The notes under the pieces: generated by a model
What the model saw: the letters and a program-made list of their open reading frames with translations, nothing else
Told to the model about the DNA's origin: nothing
The model's database searches: none
DNA from: JANQQJ01 sp046290575
Lineage (GTDB): Bacteria > Pseudomonadota > Alphaproteobacteria > SMXS01
NCBI GenBank assembly: GCA_046290575.1
Contig: JBKAGX010000001.1
Coordinates: 496,001 to 560,000 of the forward strand
Direction: 5' to 3'
Length of the DNA stretch: 64,000 nt
In this document: piece by piece, positions 36,505 to 45,642 of the stretch
Position numbering within the stretch: position 1 is the stretch's first letter
How the letters are laid out: the number at the start of each line of letters is the position of its first letter
Position numbers and translations under genes: made by a program

Positions 36505-38004
36505 ATGGCCAAAACTCGCAACCTTCCAAGTGGGAGCTGCAGGGGCAGAACCCTTTTGCTAAAGCTGAATGAAAACACGCTGACGGGGCCTGCCATAGGC
36601 CGGCGCGCTGAATCCCAGGGGTTCAGGCTGTCGGCGGCCCTGATTCAGTTTATCGCCACTGTCGGTGACGCGGCCATTGTCATTGCTGCGTCCTTGCTTG
36701 CGCACTACACGCGGCTCGGTACCTTCGAATTGCCTGCCAGTTACCTCTATGCAACGTTTCTGCTGGCGCTGTTCACGATCAATACATTTCACTGGCGCAA
36801 GCTGTATGACCTGAGCCGGTACTCCAGGCGCATTGAAAATCTGATAGAAATTGTAGGCAGCTACACCCTGGCCGCGCTGCTGGTGGTGGGACTTGGTTTT
36901 GGCATCAAGACATCGGCCGAATTCTCGCGCCTCTGGTTTGGAATCTGGACCGTCTACGCACTAGTCGGTCTGTCCGTCTGGTTCGTGGTGCGGTCCCTGA
37001 TTGTGCGCACTGCGCAGGTTAATGGCCATCTACGGGACCGCCTGCTGGTTATAGGCCCGCCGGCTACGGTCTATGAGTTCACGCAATGGCTAGACGCATA
37101 CGCGCCGCGCCAGATTGTTGTACAGGCGATTGTGGCGACCGAACCGCTTACGGCGTTGCAGGCTCAGGGCCGCCCGGTCCATGTCGGCCTTGATACGCTG
37201 CCGGAACTGGCCGAAGAACTGCGGCCCGATAAGATCGTTTTGCTGCTGGATGCTTCGCAACAGGACATCATTGAGGCTGTGCTGCAGGATTTGCGCAGTC
37301 TGGCGCTTGATGTGGAACTTGTCGTGCCGGGTGTTCTGGAGCAGTGGGTCCACCGCCCGATGACAAGGATCGGCGGCAAACCCGCGATCAATCTGATGCG
37401 CCGGCCTCTGTCGGATCTGGCCCATCTCGCGAAACGCGTCGAGGATTATGTGCTGGCGGGTACGATGATGCTATTGCTCAGCCCGCTCTTTCTGGTGATC
37501 GGTGTGCTGATCAAGCTCACGTCAAAGGGGCCGGTTTTTTACCGGCAGAAACGCGTTGGATTCCAGAAGCGTGAGTTCTCGATCTTCAAGTTCCGTACGA
37601 TGCGGGTGGAGCACGAGGCGGTGTTCAAACAGGCAACTGCCGATGATGATCGTGTTACGGCTATCGGCAAGTTTTTAAGGCGTACCAGCCTGGATGAGCT
37701 GCCACAGCTTCTCAACGTGTTGCGCGGCGAAATGTCCTTGGTTGGTCCCCGGCCGCACGAAGTAACCATGAACCAGGAATATGCCGCGCAGATCGGAGAC
37801 TATCTGGTCCGCCACAAGATCAGGCCAGGTATAACCGGTTGGGCCCAGGTTAACGGCGCCCGCGGCGAAACCAGGGCGCTTGAAGATATGGAGCGGCGTA
37901 TCGCCTTCGACCTTGAATATGTGGACCGCTGGTCGGTCTGGTTCGATATCAGGATCCTGATCCGCACCGCGCTTTTCTTCCTGTTTCACAAGAACGCGTA
38001 TTAG
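36505..38004 (+). CDS. Polyprenyl-phosphate sugar-1-phosphate transferase (WcaJ/ExoY family)
   Basis: This 499-residue enzyme has an N-terminal four-helix membrane part and a CoA-binding-like Rossmann segment, followed by the bacterial sugar transferase domain from residue about 310: a re-entrant helix, RQKRVGFQKREFSIFKFRTMR, RRTSLDELPQLLNVLRGEMSLVGPRPH and IRPGITGWAQVNGARG. It transfers a sugar-1-phosphate from UDP-sugar to undecaprenyl phosphate, the first step of the repeat unit. It stands at the far end of the locus with about 250 nt of non-coding sequence upstream, which is likely to hold divergent promoters. Confidence 0.93.
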   Translation: MAKTRNLPSGSCRGRTLLLKLNENTLTGPAIGRRAESQGFRLSAALIQFIATVGDAAIVIAASLLAHYTRLGTFELPASYLYATFLLALFTINTFHWRKLYDLSRYSRRIENLIEIVGSYTLAALLVVGLGFGIKTSAEFSRLWFGIWTVYALVGLSVWFVVRSLIVRTAQVNGHLRDRLLVIGPPATVYEFTQWLDAYAPRQIVVQAIVATEPLTALQAQGRPVHVGLDTLPELAEELRPDKIVLLLDASQQDIIEAVLQDLRSLALDVELVVPGVLEQWVHRPMTRIGGKPAINLMRRPLSDLAHLAKRVEDYVLAGTMMLLLSPLFLVIGVLIKLTSKGPVFYRQKRVGFQKREFSIFKFRTMRVEHEAVFKQATADDDRVTAIGKFLRRTSLDELPQLLNVLRGEMSLVGPRPHEVTMNQEYAAQIGDYLVRHKIRPGITGWAQVNGARGETRALEDMERRIAFDLEYVDRWSVWFDIRILIRTALFFLFHKNAY

Positions 38005-38012
38005 GGACCGGG

Positions 38013-38897
38013 TCAGGTGCCCAAATTCTCCAGATTATACACCCGCATGGCGTTTTCGCTCAGGAACGGTGCCCATGTTGTATCGCGCAACGGCAGATCG
38101 TCCATCTCACCGAAGATCCGCTCATAACTCAGCCCGGGGTAGTAGCCGGCAAACATGACCTTCTCGGCGCCGCGTTTGTTGGCGAAGTCCAGAATGTTCT
38201 GCGGGTAGTGCTTCGGTGCCCAGGCCGACGTCGAGTAGTACAGGTTGGGCCACTTCAGCAGCAGCTTGACGCAGAGGTCCGTCCAGGGGTCACCGCCATG
38301 GCGCATCACGATCTTGAGGTCGGGAAAGAACCAGGCGATCTCGTCCAGCAGGCCCGGGTGCTGACACTTGTAGGGCACGCGAGGGCCCGGTACGCCGACA
38401 AGGACATTGATCGGAATGTCCAGTTCGCAGCATTTGGCATAAAGCGGATAGGCCATCTTGTCGTCCAGCGGCACCTGGGGGTAGAGCAGGCAGGGATAAA
38501 ACGACGCAGACTTCATATTGGGGTGCAGTTTTACGGTTGATTCCAGCGCCCGAATGCCGTCCATGCCCTCATTGGGGTCGACGCCAACGCTGCCGAAGAA
38601 ACGGGTCGGGTGCCTGTTGAAAATCTCTACCGCCGTCTCCGGGGCCCTAGAGTCGACCGAAATCTGCGCCATGGCCACGCCGAATGCGTCCATCATGGCG
38701 ACCAGGTCATCAATGCTCGTATGTTCGCCCATCCGATCGCCTGCGTCTTTGAACAGGTATTGCGCCGGGTGGTGGGAAAAATCGTCGGTTCCCTTGTCCC
38801 TGGTCAGCTTGCGCGCGGCGTCCATCCCCATGCCGGCCTGGCCCGTGGGCAGCGAAAACATTAAATCTACGACAGGGATGGTTTTAGGGCGGGGCAT
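38013..38897 (-). CDS. Amidohydrolase-2 family protein lacking the HxH motif
   Basis: This 294-residue TIM-barrel protein is of the Amidohydro_2 (decarboxylase-like) group: NRHPTRFFGSVGVDPNEG, GIRALE, the DIPINVLVGVPGP strand, LKIVMRHGGDPW with a metal-type His, and VMFAGYYPGLSYERIFGE near the end. Typical members begin with an HxH metal pair after the first strand, but here the N-terminus reads VVDLMFSLPTG, so one pair of ligands is absent. A mononuclear or non-hydrolytic enzyme is possible. GAGGA precedes the ATG. The gene converges with the sugar transferase gene, 8 nt between stops. Confidence 0.78.
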   Translation of the reverse strand: MPRPKTIPVVDLMFSLPTGQAGMGMDAARKLTRDKGTDDFSHHPAQYLFKDAGDRMGEHTSIDDLVAMMDAFGVAMAQISVDSRAPETAVEIFNRHPTRFFGSVGVDPNEGMDGIRALESTVKLHPNMKSASFYPCLLYPQVPLDDKMAYPLYAKCCELDIPINVLVGVPGPRVPYKCQHPGLLDEIAWFFPDLKIVMRHGGDPWTDLCVKLLLKWPNLYYSTSAWAPKHYPQNILDFANKRGAEKVMFAGYYPGLSYERIFGEMDDLPLRDTTWAPFLSENAMRVYNLENLGT

Positions 38898-39041
38898 GGT
38901 CTTTCCTCGTTCTATCGTATAAGGCAGGGCGTGGCAGACAGTGATACGACACGTTCCGATAAGTTTATTGTCGCGCCTAACGGTTGATCCATCTTAGGTT
39001 TTAGTGCTTAGCGCGTTTAAAGCGCGCGCAACAGAGGGATA

Positions 39042-41321
39042 GTGGTGCAAGGACACAGACTTTCCAGATGGGCATCGCGGGGGCTCGCGCTAGCCGCAGC
39101 CCTGGGGCTATCCAGTTGTGCGCTGTTCTCATCGCCGCCCGGGCACAGCACGTTGCAGGACCGGCTCAACATGATGCCGACGGCGGGCCTGCCGATCCAG
39201 CAGCCCGTTACCATTTACTGGAATGCCTACAAAGTTCCCTTCATCGAGGCGAAAACAGACACCGATGCCGCGTTTGCGCTCGGCCTGACCCACGCGCATC
39301 TCAGGCTTGGGCAGATGGAGCTGATGCGCCGCATCAGTCAGGCCCGGCTGTCAGAGATTGCCGGCCCGATCGGTGTTGTCGCCGACATCGAGGAGGTACT
39401 GCGGATCATCGATCTTGGGCGAACGTCCAAGGAAGTGTATGCGGCCATGCCTGCCGATACGAAAGCATGGCTTGACAGTTTTGTCGCCGGCCTGAATCAC
39501 TATCAACGCACCGCCAAGACGTTGCCGCATGAATATACGGTGCTCGGCTTGGACCGCGAACCCTGGGAACCGCATGAAATCCTGACTATCGGGCGCCTGG
39601 CTTCGGTCGATGTCAGCTGGATGATCTGGTTCCGGCTGATGGCGTTGCGCGATCGGCCCGACTGGCCACAGCTTTGGGCCAGGGCGTTGGAGCAAGGCAC
39701 CGCATCGGCCACATCCTTTGCCTGGGAAGACGACGAAAGCCTGAACCGCCTGGCCCAATTGCTGACGCAGAACGCGAAATGGGGCTCCAACAGCTTTGCA
39801 GTAAACGCGTCCAAGACGTCCGCAGGCAGCGCCATCATTGCCAGTGACCCGCATCTGGGTGTCGGTTTGCCCAATCTCTGGGTTCTGGCTGGCGTCAAAT
39901 CGCCCTCATATCACATGGTCGGGTTGATGGTGCCCGGCATCCCGTTTGTGGCAGTGGGCCGTAACCAGGACATTGCCTGGGGCGGCACCAATCTCCGTTC
40001 GGCCTCCAGCGACCTGTTTGATGTGTCCAGTGTGCCGGAAAGCGAAATCACCGAGCGCGAAATCCCGATAGATGTGCGCTGGTGGTTCGATCGCAGTGTC
40101 ACCGCGCGGGAGACGAAATATGGCCCCATTCTCTCCGATGCGGAGATTTTCCCCGCCCGTGACGGTGAAGTGCTGGCGCTGAAGTGGATCGGGCACTACC
40201 CCACCGACGAGTTGACCTCGATGCTGCGGGTCAATCAGGCGTCTGACTGGCCAGCCTTCAGAAAAGCGCTGGAGGGGTTTTCGATTTCGCCCCAGAACTT
40301 CATCTATGCCGATGTCGCGGGCAATGTCGGCCAGGTCACGGCGACGCATTTACCCGCACGGACGACGGAAACGCCGGACGATATCGTCCGGCCGCTCGAA
40401 GAAGCGGCGGCCTGGGACACCATCCTGACGTCCCGCGAACTCCCTTCCGCGTTCAACCCGGATGTCGGGTTTGTCGCGACCGCCAACAATAAACCCGCCG
40501 ACGGCCCCACGCCCATCGGATACTTTTTTTCCGGCGACGACCGAATCCTGAGAATGCGTCAGGTCCTGGGTGAAGCCGAAAACCTGACCGTCGATGATAT
40601 GCGTGAATTGCAGACCGATACGTTCATGCGGTCGGCGGTCATTCTCAGGGACGCTATGGTCGCGACGTTACCGGCAACAGTCGACCTGGACCCGCAGGCC
40701 GAAAAGGCCCTCATCGCGTTAAGGGATTGGGACGGCCGATATGAGGTCGACTCCCGGGGCGCTGTTGCGTTCGAGGCCGCGGCGGCGCTTTTGATCCCGG
40801 CGCTGCTATCGGACGCTGAACAAATCGCCTTTGAGGTCGGTGGGGCAGAGTATGCCGACTATGCACTGATGGTAACGCAGACCCCGCCGGATCAGATTTC
40901 CGGACCATTGGTTACCGCGCTGACCGAAGCCGCCAAGGTGATGGCAGAACACCCGACCTGGGGCGATTTCCATACCCTTAAGGTGCAGCATAATTTTGGC
41001 GCTATTCCACTGATAGGCGGCCGCTATCAGGTCGCGGAGATACCCTGGCCGGGCTCTGGCGAAACGCTGTGGAAGGCGGATCATCCGCTGGCAACAGGCC
41101 CCACCCGAACGACCTATGGCGCCCAGTCACGGCATGTTTCCGATATGTCGGATCTGGATAGCAACTGGTTCGTCCTGCTGGGCGGCAATGACGGGTGGAT
41201 CAACTCTGGCAGTTTTGCCGACCAGCTGGACCTGTTTGGCCGTGGCGAGATGATCCATGTTCCCATGCGGCTTGAATCGGTCAAGACAGCGTTTCCATTC
41301 AGATCGGTCTTGACCCCGTGA
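39042..41321 (+). CDS. Penicillin acylase family lipoprotein (Ntn hydrolase)
   Basis: This 759-residue precursor belongs to the penicillin/AHL acylase family, which hydrolyses amides of acyl or aryl-acyl groups. A lipobox LSSC places the lipidated Cys at residue 26. The A-chain, a spacer and the B-chain follow; the autocatalytic cleavage site is G248-S249 in KWGSNSFAV, Ser249 becoming the N-terminal nucleophile, and ASDPHLGVGLPNLW follows as in the family. Substrate could be acyl-homoserine lactones, N-acyl amino acids or beta-lactams; the sequence does not decide. The GTG start has GAGGG upstream. Its stop overlaps the start of the GH3 gene (GTGA). Confidence 0.9.
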   Translation: MVQGHRLSRWASRGLALAAALGLSSCALFSSPPGHSTLQDRLNMMPTAGLPIQQPVTIYWNAYKVPFIEAKTDTDAAFALGLTHAHLRLGQMELMRRISQARLSEIAGPIGVVADIEEVLRIIDLGRTSKEVYAAMPADTKAWLDSFVAGLNHYQRTAKTLPHEYTVLGLDREPWEPHEILTIGRLASVDVSWMIWFRLMALRDRPDWPQLWARALEQGTASATSFAWEDDESLNRLAQLLTQNAKWGSNSFAVNASKTSAGSAIIASDPHLGVGLPNLWVLAGVKSPSYHMVGLMVPGIPFVAVGRNQDIAWGGTNLRSASSDLFDVSSVPESEITEREIPIDVRWWFDRSVTARETKYGPILSDAEIFPARDGEVLALKWIGHYPTDELTSMLRVNQASDWPAFRKALEGFSISPQNFIYADVAGNVGQVTATHLPARTTETPDDIVRPLEEAAAWDTILTSRELPSAFNPDVGFVATANNKPADGPTPIGYFFSGDDRILRMRQVLGEAENLTVDDMRELQTDTFMRSAVILRDAMVATLPATVDLDPQAEKALIALRDWDGRYEVDSRGAVAFEAAAALLIPALLSDAEQIAFEVGGAEYADYALMVTQTPPDQISGPLVTALTEAAKVMAEHPTWGDFHTLKVQHNFGAIPLIGGRYQVAEIPWPGSGETLWKADHPLATGPTRTTYGAQSRHVSDMSDLDSNWFVLLGGNDGWINSGSFADQLDLFGRGEMIHVPMRLESVKTAFPFRSVLTP

Positions 41322-42859
41322 TCAATTTCACGCCCCTGCTGCGCGCCTATGCCGGGCGCCGGCGGCGCGTGCTTGCCGGGCAGGATGCGGTCGCGACCCA
41401 GGAGAAGCAGTTGCTGTCGCTGGTGCGACAGGCGGCGAAGACGAAATTTGGAAAGGATCACGGCTTTTCATCCATTCGTTCGGTCGCCGATTTTCAATCT
41501 GCGGTGCCGCTGCGCGACTATCATGGGTTCTGGGAAGCCTATTGGAAGGACGCGTTTCCGCTCCTGGATGATGTTTCCTGGCCCGGGCGCATCCCCTATT
41601 TCGCGGTAACGTCGGGGACGACCTCGGGCACATCAAAATACATTCCTGTCAGCCATGCCATGAACCGTGCCAATGCCCGCGCCGGGCTGGATATTCTGGC
41701 GCATCACGCGGCCCACTGGCCCGGCTCGAAGGCGCTGGGCGGCAAGGGGCTGATGCTGGGCGGCTCGACCGATCTGGTCAAAGAGGCGCCGGGTGTGTTC
41801 TCGGGCGATCTGTCGGGCATTGCTGTCAAGCGCGTACCCTGGTGGGCGAAGCAGTTCATGTTTCCGCCGCTTGAGATTGCGCTGCTGACGGACTGGGAAG
41901 AAAAAGTCGGTCGCATTGCCCGGCTAGCGCGCGAAACGCATATCTCGATCATCACTGGCACGCCGTCCTGGCTGTTGATCCTGTTCGAAAAACAACAGGC
42001 GCTGGCAGACGCTGATGCAGACGCTGATGCAGGCGCAGAGGCGCTCTATCCCAAGCTGGACGTGCTGGTGCATGGCGGCGTGAACTTCAAACCCTACCGG
42101 GAACGCTTCGAGGCGTTTCTGGGCGATCACGCGGAACTGCGGGAGGTGTACCCGGCCTCGGAAGGGTTCATCGCCCTGCAGGACGAGACCCCCGCTGACG
42201 GGTTGCGCCTGTTGCTCGACAACGGGCTGTTTTTCGAATTCGTGCCGCTTGAGGAACTGGAACTGGAGACGCCGACGCGCCACACGCTGGCGACGGTAGA
42301 GCCGGATGTGAACTATGCCCTGGTTCTGTCGTCCTGTGCCGGGTGCTGGGCCTATGTGATCGGCGATACAGTCCGGTTTATTTCAACCGACCCGCCGCGC
42401 GTGGTGATCACGGGTCGAACCAGCTATTTTCTATCTGCGTTCGGTGAACATGTGATTGAAGAAGAGCTCGAGGAGGCTGTTACCGAAGCGGCTTCGGCTC
42501 TGGGCAATGCGGTCAGTGACTTCTCGGTGGGTGCTGTATATCCGCAGTCAGACGGCGAGCTTGGCCGGCATCTGTTTGTCGTCGAATTTGACGCTGCGAT
42601 CGAGAAATCGGCGATCCCGGTGGTTTCCGGCGAGGTTGACCGGCGGCTCAGCGCCCTGAACGATGACTACAAGGCGCATCGCTCCGGTGGTTTTGGTATG
42701 GACGCCCCCGAAATCCTGCCGGTTCCGAGCGGCTTTTTTGCCGCTTGGATGAAGTCACGCGGCAGGCTCGGCGGGCAGAACAAGGTGCCGCGGATCATCA
42801 ATGACGCTACGCTTTTTGACGATCTGGTGGACTTTGCCCGGAAGCAACGACTTCGATAA
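41318..42859 (+). CDS. GH3 family acyl-acid amido synthetase
   Basis: This 513-residue member of the GH3 auxin-responsive family adenylates an acid and conjugates it to an amine. Motifs include FAVTSGTTSGTSKYIPVS (phosphate loop), EVYPASEGF (acyl-acid site), YVIGDTVRF and ITGRTSYFLSAFGEHVIEE before the C-terminal lid. Plant members join jasmonate or auxin to amino acids; bacterial members are little studied. A short DADADADAGAEA insertion at residues 230-241 comes from a tandem 12-bp repeat. The GTG start overlaps the penicillin acylase stop, so the two are translated together. Confidence 0.88.
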   Translation: MINFTPLLRAYAGRRRRVLAGQDAVATQEKQLLSLVRQAAKTKFGKDHGFSSIRSVADFQSAVPLRDYHGFWEAYWKDAFPLLDDVSWPGRIPYFAVTSGTTSGTSKYIPVSHAMNRANARAGLDILAHHAAHWPGSKALGGKGLMLGGSTDLVKEAPGVFSGDLSGIAVKRVPWWAKQFMFPPLEIALLTDWEEKVGRIARLARETHISIITGTPSWLLILFEKQQALADADADADAGAEALYPKLDVLVHGGVNFKPYRERFEAFLGDHAELREVYPASEGFIALQDETPADGLRLLLDNGLFFEFVPLEELELETPTRHTLATVEPDVNYALVLSSCAGCWAYVIGDTVRFISTDPPRVVITGRTSYFLSAFGEHVIEEELEEAVTEAASALGNAVSDFSVGAVYPQSDGELGRHLFVVEFDAAIEKSAIPVVSGEVDRRLSALNDDYKAHRSGGFGMDAPEILPVPSGFFAAWMKSRGRLGGQNKVPRIINDATLFDDLVDFARKQRLR

Positions 42860-42941
42860 GCTGGACTCTCCAGCCGTGACTCAAGGCCATTCGTTGCGGT
42901 AGCATAACGACAGTCTTCTGCGGCGAGGAATGGAGGGGCCC

Positions 42942-45620
42942 TTGAAGCGTTTGAACCGGATTGTCCGACTGACCACCCTCCTGTCTGTTTTCCCCGTGGT
43001 GGCCCAAGCCTATGTCATGGGCGTGCCAAACCCGCCGACAGGGCAACCTGAAACCTCGGACGGGGTTCAGATCACCCTTCCCGATGCAGCCCCCCAGAAG
43101 GCCATGACCGAGCAGCAATGCATCGATTCGGGCGAGGACTGTCCGAAGGGTTATGACTGGTATCTGCAAACAGATTACAAGATCGGCTACGACCTCAAAG
43201 TCGACATTCGCTATATCGACTCTGCCGGTGAAACGGTGGCAGAGGGGGACGCGACCACCTGGCGCGACGGCAATGTCGGTGACTATGGAGAGATCAAATA
43301 CGCGTCTCCGACCATAGCCGGCTTCAGCCTGTCAGAGTCCTGGCAACAGGATGACGCCTATGACGTCGCGCTCCGCTATGCCGGGGAATTTGGCGCGATC
43401 CGGGTCGCTGCAGGCGTGGGATATATCGAAGAGGCCGTCATCGGCGATTACCAGCCCGATCCCAATCAGTCTTACAATGCGGCGAACAACAGCTTCACAG
43501 GCACGCCGGGCGGTATCGCACCGAACGGCAGCACCCCCGAACTGTGGCAGATTGAAGGAGGGTACAAATTCACCAGGGGTCTGACCCTGGACCTCGAATA
43601 CAACACCGATGGATGGTATGGCCGCAGCCAGGGGGCGACCGAAGATGTCGATACCGGCGTCTATGTGGCGCCGACCATCCAGCGGCCCAAATTCGAGATC
43701 GGGCTGGACTATAAATTCAACGATTGGGACCTCTACAAGAGCGGCTACTTTGTTCCAACCGAGACATTTCAAATTCCCGCTGACGCCGGCGGCGGTTCGC
43801 TGGGTACCTTTGTGCCAGGAACGCCGACTGACATCATCGGTGGCCTTGATGTGAAGGCCCGCTATCAGCTGAATAACGACTTCTCGCTCAGCGGCAATTA
43901 CAGCTATGTCGACACCCAGACCGGCGAGACCCAGAACATGGTGGGTAGCGATCCGTCCACCTATACCAATGGCTTCAGCCTGGGCGGGCCGATTTGGAAG
44001 GATAAGGTCTGGTTCTTTGCCAATTCGCCCTGCCGGCAGGAGTTGGCGGGCACCGCCAGGGCCCGTAACAAGACCCATATCCGTGCAAGCGCGCCATCCG
44101 CTGAAGAGTTTGTGCGTGACCCCACCGGTCCGCGCCAGTTGTGGAATGCACGCTATGACGGTGCATTGCCGGTGGTGCTGGATGCGGATGCCGGGCCCAA
44201 GGTCATCAGTGAGGCGCTGACCGCGTTTCTCAATCAGGCCTATCTGTGGTTCGCACCATCTGATGCGGCGATCCTGCTTGGGCAGGGTTCAGCGGCCGGG
44301 CAGAGCGGCCCGGCGATCGAAGTCGATCCCGAAATCGAAAACGCCGATGACAAGTGCAACGGGTCGAAAACCGTCATTAAGGGCCCGACCGGTCCGCAAG
44401 GCCCTGCCATTGTTGAGGGCCCTCAAGGCCCTTCGACCCAGACCCGGCAGCCCGAAAAACCCTGCGACTGCTCCAAAGAACAAGCAGCCTATGATGCGGC
44501 CAAAAGGGACGAAGACGCCGCGTTGAAAGAGGTAAACCGGCTCTACCAGATTCAAAAGGCCGCCGAGGAAGAAGCCATTATCGCCGGCAGGAAGGTCACG
44601 GAAAATAGGGGGGCCAGTCCTGAGTTCATCAAGGACCTGAGCGACGCGTCGTCGGCTGCGTGGAAGCGGGCCAACAAAGCCAAGACTGACGCCGACAAGG
44701 CTTCAGAAGAATACGAAAAGAAGCGGATTGTAACGATCCGCGCGAAAGAAGCGCTTGATAAGTGTAAAGCCAAGTGTCCATCAGCTGGGAAGACAACGGG
44801 CGGCACGGCGACGCCGGTCGGTCCACAGGGGCCCGCGACGACCACAGGTGATAAGGACAAGCCCTGCGACTGCAAGAAAGAGCAGTCTGCGTACGACGCT
44901 GCAGATAAAGCTGTAAAGGCTGCTGAAAGGGCACTGAAAGATGCCGAGGCGCGGCATGCTGAAGCCAAAACCGCCTACGAAAAAGCCGATAGGGCGATGG
45001 TCGCCAACGAAAGTTGGAAGCCGTTTACCCAGGAACACATCAAGGAGCGAAGGGATAGGATGCCGGGGCTGAAGGCCGCTAATGACAAGGCCGTGAAAGA
45101 TGTTGATGCAGCCTACGCCGCCAGGAAAGCCGCGGAAAAAGCGCTTGAAGAAGCCAGGATAACGCGCGGCAATGCCAAGAAAGCGCTCGATGCCTGCAAG
45201 GCCAAATGCCCGACGGCTGGGGCGGGTGCAGCTGGTACGGGCGTGCCCACGGGACCGCAAGGCCCCGCGACGACAACGGGCGAGAAGGACAAGTCCTGCA
45301 ACTGTGCCAAAGAACAGGCTGCCTATGACGCGGCGAAGAAAGCCGAGGTCGCGGCAGAACAGGACCTTCGCAAAAAGTACCAGGCGCAAAAGGATACCGC
45401 CAGGAATGCCAGTAGCGCCTTTGATGCCTATCAGGACAATGGCGGCAAGAACCCAGAGGCGCTGGCGCCCTACCTTAAAGATTTGGAGGCCGCCAATGCG
45501 GCTGCCAACGCCGCCAAAGCAGCGGCAACAAAGGCGTCCGAGGATTATGACAAGGCTCGTGTCAATACGATCCGCGCCAAGCGCGGGCTCGACGCGTGCA
45601 AGGAGAAGTGTGGCAAATGA
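42942..45620 (+). CDS. Outer-membrane-like protein with collagen-like spacers and three Cys-bounded helical modules
   Basis: I do not recognise this protein as a whole. The TTG at 42942 gives a classic signal peptide ending VVAQA and has GGAGGGG 6 nt upstream; ATG 42930 would have its box only 1 nt away. Residues about 65-440 look like an outer-membrane barrel (alternating strands such as DVALRYAGEFGAIRVAAGVGY and LDLEYNTDGWYGRS) after a short C...C loop (CIDSGEDC). A collagen-like stretch GPTGPQGP...EGPQGP follows near 485, then three Ala/Lys/Glu-rich helical modules of 105-115 residues, each starting CDC or CNC and ending CKAKC or CKEKC, separated by GPQGPATTTG spacers. A secreted subtilase follows 22 nt downstream. 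The N-terminal part resembles the barrel gene at 47047. Surface or periplasmic stalk function is inference. Confidence 0.75.
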   Translation: MKRLNRIVRLTTLLSVFPVVAQAYVMGVPNPPTGQPETSDGVQITLPDAAPQKAMTEQQCIDSGEDCPKGYDWYLQTDYKIGYDLKVDIRYIDSAGETVAEGDATTWRDGNVGDYGEIKYASPTIAGFSLSESWQQDDAYDVALRYAGEFGAIRVAAGVGYIEEAVIGDYQPDPNQSYNAANNSFTGTPGGIAPNGSTPELWQIEGGYKFTRGLTLDLEYNTDGWYGRSQGATEDVDTGVYVAPTIQRPKFEIGLDYKFNDWDLYKSGYFVPTETFQIPADAGGGSLGTFVPGTPTDIIGGLDVKARYQLNNDFSLSGNYSYVDTQTGETQNMVGSDPSTYTNGFSLGGPIWKDKVWFFANSPCRQELAGTARARNKTHIRASAPSAEEFVRDPTGPRQLWNARYDGALPVVLDADAGPKVISEALTAFLNQAYLWFAPSDAAILLGQGSAAGQSGPAIEVDPEIENADDKCNGSKTVIKGPTGPQGPAIVEGPQGPSTQTRQPEKPCDCSKEQAAYDAAKRDEDAALKEVNRLYQIQKAAEEEAIIAGRKVTENRGASPEFIKDLSDASSAAWKRANKAKTDADKASEEYEKKRIVTIRAKEALDKCKAKCPSAGKTTGGTATPVGPQGPATTTGDKDKPCDCKKEQSAYDAADKAVKAAERALKDAEARHAEAKTAYEKADRAMVANESWKPFTQEHIKERRDRMPGLKAANDKAVKDVDAAYAARKAAEKALEEARITRGNAKKALDACKAKCPTAGAGAAGTGVPTGPQGPATTTGEKDKSCNCAKEQAAYDAAKKAEVAAEQDLRKKYQAQKDTARNASSAFDAYQDNGGKNPEALAPYLKDLEAANAAANAAKAAATKASEDYDKARVNTIRAKRGLDACKEKCGK
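44463..45611 (+). repeat. Three tandem CxC...CxxxC coiled-coil modules
   Basis: Module 1 spans 44463-44777, module 2 spans 44865-45209 and module 3 spans 45297-45611. Each opens with C-D/N-C-x-KEQxAYDAA and closes with LDxCKxKC. Linkers at 44820-44861 and 45252-45293 encode GPQGPATTTG(D/E)KDK. The four cysteines per module could staple the two ends of a helical hairpin. Confidence 0.85.
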
Positions 45621-45642
45621 TGGCGGTAGAGGAGTTATCGGC

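Noticed and set aside
44463..45611. Tandem repeats as a CRISPR or minisatellite array
   Set aside because: The repeat is at protein level; the DNA between units is too diverged and the reading frame is continuous.
45172..45642. Upstream extension of the subtilase frame as a fused domain
   Set aside because: It lies entirely in the alternative frame of the modular protein gene, is Arg-rich and lacks any domain; ATG 45643 begins a proper signal peptide with GAGGAG before it.
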